Source: Glaciecola sp047637355
GTDB taxonomy: Bacteria; Pseudomonadota; Gammaproteobacteria; Enterobacterales; Alteromonadaceae
Direction: 5' to 3'
NCBI GenBank assembly: GCA_047637355.1
Contig: JBLIKA010000036.1
Location: 1-28,421, forward strand
Length of the DNA: 28,421 nucleotides
Shown: positions 24,990 to 28,421 of the stretch, piece by piece
Layout of the letters: every line of letters starts with the position of its first letter
Numbering within the stretch: the first letter of the stretch is position 1
Made by a program: the position numbers and the translations under genes
The notes under the pieces: generated by a model
Databases searched by the model: none
Seen by the model: only the letters and a program-made list of their open reading frames with translations
What the model was told of the DNA's origin: nothing

Positions 24990-25007
24990 ATACTGTAAGT
25001 TCAAATT
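24990..25007 (+). promoter_or_regulatory. Candidate operator, copy 4 (ATAC-N3-AAGTTCAA-WTT)
   Basis: ATACTGTAAGTTCAAATT is identical to copy 2 over 18 bases. A TTGACA that could be a -35 element lies at 25014-25019, directly after the motif. Bound regulator here would block or assist the transporter promoter. Confidence 0.7.
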
Positions 25008-25067
25008 ATAATATTGACACTAAAAAAACTGCTTATAGTTTTAAGTGTTCAATAAAGGTAAACAGAA

Positions 25068-26486
25068 ATGTTAAAACTTACGTTCTTCACCAAAATAGCA
25101 TACGGCGTTGGTCAAATGTCACAAGGCGTAAAAGAGACTGCGTTTCAGTCGTTTGTCGTGTTCTATTTTAGTCAGGTACTTGGCATGCCAGCGATTGTTG
25201 CTGGACTGGCAGCGCTTATTGCTTTGTTATTTGATGCCATTACCGACCCCTTAATGGGAGACATCTCAGATAATTGGCAGTCAAAGTGGGGTAGGCGTCA
25301 TCCTTTCATGATTGCGGCTGTTATCCCTTTTCCAATTTCATTATATATGTTGTTTTCGCCGCCAGCCGGTCTCGACCAGCAGTCATTATTCTTTTGGCTA
25401 CTGGGCTGGTCTATTGTCGTTAGAGTGATGCTTACCATGTTTAATGTTCCGCACAATGCGTTGGGAGCTGAGTTGAGCCGGGATTATGAAGAACGGACAA
25501 AAATTGTAAGTTACCGTACTTTCTTGGGATACATCGGTGGCATAACATTGTCAGTAGTCGCACTTAATTCATTTTTCAAATCTACAGAGGCTTTTCCAAA
25601 TGGCATGTTAAATGCTGCAGGATATAGCAGTCTTGGTGCATTGGCTGGGATAATTGCTTTTTTTGCGATGATTATATGTATCATAGGCACCAGACATACT
25701 ATTCCATTTTTGCAAAAAGCGCCGGATAATCAGAAAAAAATAGATTTTAGTAGAAGTTTCAAAGCGTTTTTTGAAGCGATTAAACTGAAGCCTTTTAAAC
25801 TTATCTTCTTGGTTCAAGTGCTCACGATGATTGCCGGCGGTGCAGGTGCCACTTTTATGCTGTACCTCGGTAGCTACTTCTTTGAGTTGTCTACCGCACA
25901 AATTTCACTATTGACCTTAACAATAGTCGTCGGTCTTATTCCAGCTTCAATTATCGCACCTATATTATCGAAACGTATCGACAAAATGCCAAGCTTAGTC
26001 GCCTGCTTGCTGATAGCCACAGTCTTCAGTTTTAGTCCGATTATATTGAGGCTGACTAGTATCTTACCTGACAATGGCTCTGACTTATTAATGCCCGTTT
26101 TGTTTGCAACTTATGTCGGTGGCTACAGTTTCTTTATTGCAGCCGGGATCATTATCGGTTCTATGTTGGCAGATATTGCCGATTTACATGCATCTAACAC
26201 AGGCAAGCGTCAAGAGGGACTATTTTTTGCAGCCAACTCTTTTGCCCAAAAAGCCACCTTCGGTATTGGTACCTTACTGGCAGGTATAGGCTTAGAAGTT
26301 ATCGCTTTTCCGAAACAAGTAGACGTTTCCATGGTGAGCGATGAGGTTCTTTTTAACCTTGGGATTATTGCCGGTCCAGTACCCTTAGTTATCTATCTAA
26401 TAGCTGCCTACATGGCGTCAAAATACGATTTAAACAAAAGCAGACATGCAGAAATAATTATAAAGCTGCAGGCTCAACAACACTAA
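25068..26486 (+). CDS. MFS transporter of the GPH (cation symporter) type
   Basis: This 472-residue inner-membrane protein has about 12 helices. Its start KIAYGVGQMSQGVKETAF, the loop DAITDPLMGDISDN followed by KWGRRHPFM, and VPHNALGAELSRDYEERTK are hallmarks of the glycoside-pentoside-hexuronide:cation symporter family. Most characterised members move sugars with Na+ or H+, but many relatives with unknown substrates sit in lipid or aromatic catabolic clusters. AAAGGT lies 8 bases before the ATG. Two copies of the AAGTTCAA motif precede it, and a TonB receptor gene follows after 29 bases, so receptor and transporter probably act in series on the same compound. With a CoA ligase cluster upstream, a carboxylic acid substrate is inferred. 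Confidence 0.9.
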   Translation: MLKLTFFTKIAYGVGQMSQGVKETAFQSFVVFYFSQVLGMPAIVAGLAALIALLFDAITDPLMGDISDNWQSKWGRRHPFMIAAVIPFPISLYMLFSPPAGLDQQSLFFWLLGWSIVVRVMLTMFNVPHNALGAELSRDYEERTKIVSYRTFLGYIGGITLSVVALNSFFKSTEAFPNGMLNAAGYSSLGALAGIIAFFAMIICIIGTRHTIPFLQKAPDNQKKIDFSRSFKAFFEAIKLKPFKLIFLVQVLTMIAGGAGATFMLYLGSYFFELSTAQISLLTLTIVVGLIPASIIAPILSKRIDKMPSLVACLLIATVFSFSPIILRLTSILPDNGSDLLMPVLFATYVGGYSFFIAAGIIIGSMLADIADLHASNTGKRQEGLFFAANSFAQKATFGIGTLLAGIGLEVIAFPKQVDVSMVSDEVLFNLGIIAGPVPLVIYLIAAYMASKYDLNKSRHAEIIIKLQAQQH

Positions 26487-26515
26487 AACATAAATAATTT
26501 AAAATACGGGGAAAT

Positions 26516-28421
26516 ATGATGGTCCTTAATACTACTAAACATAACGGTTTTAAACTCACTCCTTTAGCTTGGGCATTAATTTGTATTAGCGCAAGTTCAA
26601 CGACCTTTGCCCAAGATCAAGAAGCTGATGAAATAGCAGAAGCTGCTGGCATAGAAGTAATTTCAATCACTTCTACAAAACGTGTTACTCCATTGATGGA
26701 AACCGGCCAAGCGGTCAGTGCTTTTAGTGAAGCAAGCATGGCCGAGATGAACATCGATGGTAGCCAAGATTTAGTGCAATATTCCCCCTCTTTAATTATT
26801 ACTTCTAGTAGAATATCCATTCGTGGCGTTGGACGACCTACCACTGCACTGGGTTCAGATCCGGGAGTGGGGATTTATACTGATGGTGTATACAACACCG
26901 AAAACGGTATTTTTGAGTATTGTAATTTTTGTGACATTGAGCGTATCGAGGTGCTCCGAGGACCTCAAGGTACGTTATATGGTCGAAATGCCGTAGGTGG
27001 AGCCATTAATGTTATCAGTAAAGAACCGCAAAAAAACTTCGGTGGTTACCTTAATTTAGAAGTCGGCAATGACGGTTATTTAGTCACTCAAGGCCAGATA
27101 ACAGGACCTCTAGGTGAGATATTTTCTGGTATCGCTACCATATCTAAAATGGAGCGTGACGCCCTACAAGAAAATCTAGCATCTGATGTTGGCGATTTGG
27201 ACAATAAAGATAGAACTTATTATTCAATGACTTTAAAAGCGGATTGGACCGACAACTTCTCCAGTTCATTACGCTACATGAATTATGAGCGCAGCGAAAA
27301 CCCGTCGCCAGGTTATTTGGGCGATGCTTATCCAACTGAGTTTGTAAATCTTGGAGCCGCTAATTTACCCGGTATTTACCCCGGTTCAAATGCGCTTAAT
27401 CACGTGTCGGGTTACACCATACCTAATCCGGCAGTGAATGATATTAATCAAACAAACGTGGATACTTTAGGCCAACAAAATGTGGAAACAACACGCCTAA
27501 CTTTTATCAGTACGCTGACAGTAGACGATTTGGAATTTAAATATACATTCGGTGACAACGAGTTTACTTATGACTCTATTGCTGACGGTGATGTTTCTAA
27601 TGCGGCCTTTGGTGGTATGAACTTTTCTGAGATGTTCAGACAAATAACAACGCTTGTTGGTATCCCGGGTGGTGTTTATTTACCTAATCCGGTAACCGGC
27701 GCGCCTATTACTGTTGCCTCAGATATGACCGCTAGTGTTATTCAATCGGGTGAGTTTACATCGCATGAATTACAAGTCGTATCCAACTACGATAGTGCCG
27801 TAAACTTCATTGCTGGTGTGTACTATTTTAATAGTAAAGAGAGTCAATATAGTGATTTCGTAGAGCGCGGTTTTGGTTTAATGCAGGGAGATTTGATTGC
27901 CGCTAATTACGGTGGTTTTCCCCCCGAGTTTGGTTTACCTGCAGATAGCGGGACTTTCTTAGGTGCTCCCGGTTTTCAGCCCGGTTTATACCAGTTTTAT
28001 TCTTCATTGATTGGTGCGCCATTTGAAGCTACGGCTAATGGTGATGGTGGTTTTTTGTATTACGGTCAAAATGATCTAGAAACAACCGCTACTGCTTTAT
28101 ATGGTCAGTTAGAATATCAAGTCAACGATGAGTTGGCCTTAACCGCTGGCCTGCGTTATTCCAACGATGAAAAAACCGGAGGAGACGATGTATTTGCTTA
28201 CCTTTCGGTGCCTAAAAATCAGCATCAACTTGATGACAGTTGGAGCAAAGTAACTTGGCGTTTACAGGCAGATTGGAATGTCGATAAAGACACGTTCGTG
28301 TATGGCTACGTCTCAACCGGATATCGTTCAGGTGGCTTCAACCTCGGAGCTGCGACGGCAGCACCAGTCGATGTTGTTGCCCCTGAAGAGTTAACCGCCT
28401 TTGAAGTAGGCTATAAAAAAT
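26516..28421 (+). CDS. TonB-dependent outer-membrane receptor, cut by the window end
   Basis: The frame is open from ATG 26516 (or ATG 26519, which has better spacing to GGGG at 26508-26511) to the last base, about 635 residues so far. A signal peptide ends near TTFAQ. A TonB-box-like IEVISITSTKR follows, then a plug domain with ISIRGVGRPT, GVGIYTDGVYN and IERIEVLRGPQGTLYGRNAVGG, then barrel strands. The C-terminal barrel end lies outside. The plug text (RGPQGTLYGRNAVGGAINV) is that of the large family common in sphingomonads and marine gammaproteobacteria and often linked to uptake of hydrophobic organic compounds. It follows the transporter gene by 29 bases, probably in one transcript under the AAGTTCAA motif copies. 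Confidence 0.94.
   Translation, partial: MMVLNTTKHNGFKLTPLAWALICISASSTTFAQDQEADEIAEAAGIEVISITSTKRVTPLMETGQAVSAFSEASMAEMNIDGSQDLVQYSPSLIITSSRISIRGVGRPTTALGSDPGVGIYTDGVYNTENGIFEYCNFCDIERIEVLRGPQGTLYGRNAVGGAINVISKEPQKNFGGYLNLEVGNDGYLVTQGQITGPLGEIFSGIATISKMERDALQENLASDVGDLDNKDRTYYSMTLKADWTDNFSSSLRYMNYERSENPSPGYLGDAYPTEFVNLGAANLPGIYPGSNALNHVSGYTIPNPAVNDINQTNVDTLGQQNVETTRLTFISTLTVDDLEFKYTFGDNEFTYDSIADGDVSNAAFGGMNFSEMFRQITTLVGIPGGVYLPNPVTGAPITVASDMTASVIQSGEFTSHELQVVSNYDSAVNFIAGVYYFNSKESQYSDFVERGFGLMQGDLIAANYGGFPPEFGLPADSGTFLGAPGFQPGLYQFYSSLIGAPFEATANGDGGFLYYGQNDLETTATALYGQLEYQVNDELALTAGLRYSNDEKTGGDDVFAYLSVPKNQHQLDDSWSKVTWRLQADWNVDKDTFVYGYVSTGYRSGGFNLGAATAAPVDVVAPEELTAFEVGYKK

Overview
The window looks like a piece of the chromosome of a marine gammaproteobacterium of the Alteromonadales type (Glaciecola/Paraglaciecola-like). 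This is inferred from the AT-rich base composition, the style of the two TonB-dependent receptors, and the mix of haem-copper oxidase, alternative oxidase and CoA-catabolism genes. No rRNA, tRNA, phage or CRISPR locus was seen.

Region 1 (1-2906): one complete TonB-dependent receptor followed by a strong intrinsic terminator. Region 2 (3339-9975): a terminal oxidase block. Five genes read rightward: a subunit II with two fused cytochrome c domains, subunit I, two consecutive subunit III-type proteins and a small subunit IV. Leftward-reading cyoE (haem O synthase) and a membrane protein follow. No ctaA, ctaG/cox11 or surf1 lies in the window.

Region 3 (about 9976-17800): a low-density accessory stretch with clear decay. 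It holds an IS3-family transposase remnant, a dead msrB-msrA operon with several stops, two frameshifts and a lost catalytic cysteine, and an unidentified decayed reading frame. Among these remnants are intact-looking small or orphan genes and one complete alternative oxidase (AOX), a second terminal oxidase that does not conserve energy.

Region 4 (17814-28421): a catabolic and uptake cluster. It encodes a 601-residue acyl-CoA dehydrogenase, a double TetR regulator, an acyl-CoA synthetase, a MaoC-type hydratase, a short-chain dehydrogenase resembling the dehydrogenase part of peroxisomal MFE-2, a GPH-type transporter and a second TonB-dependent receptor cut by the window end. Together they suggest outer-membrane capture, inner-membrane import, CoA activation and one round of oxidation by the (3R)-hydroxyacyl route. 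The thiolase is not in the window and the substrate cannot be read from the sequence.

The most interesting signal is a shared motif, ATAC-N3-AAGTTCAA-WTT. It occurs four times in the same orientation: twice between the divergent double-TetR and ligase genes, and twice upstream of the transporter-receptor genes. It is a good candidate operator tying these genes into one regulon of the double TetR protein.
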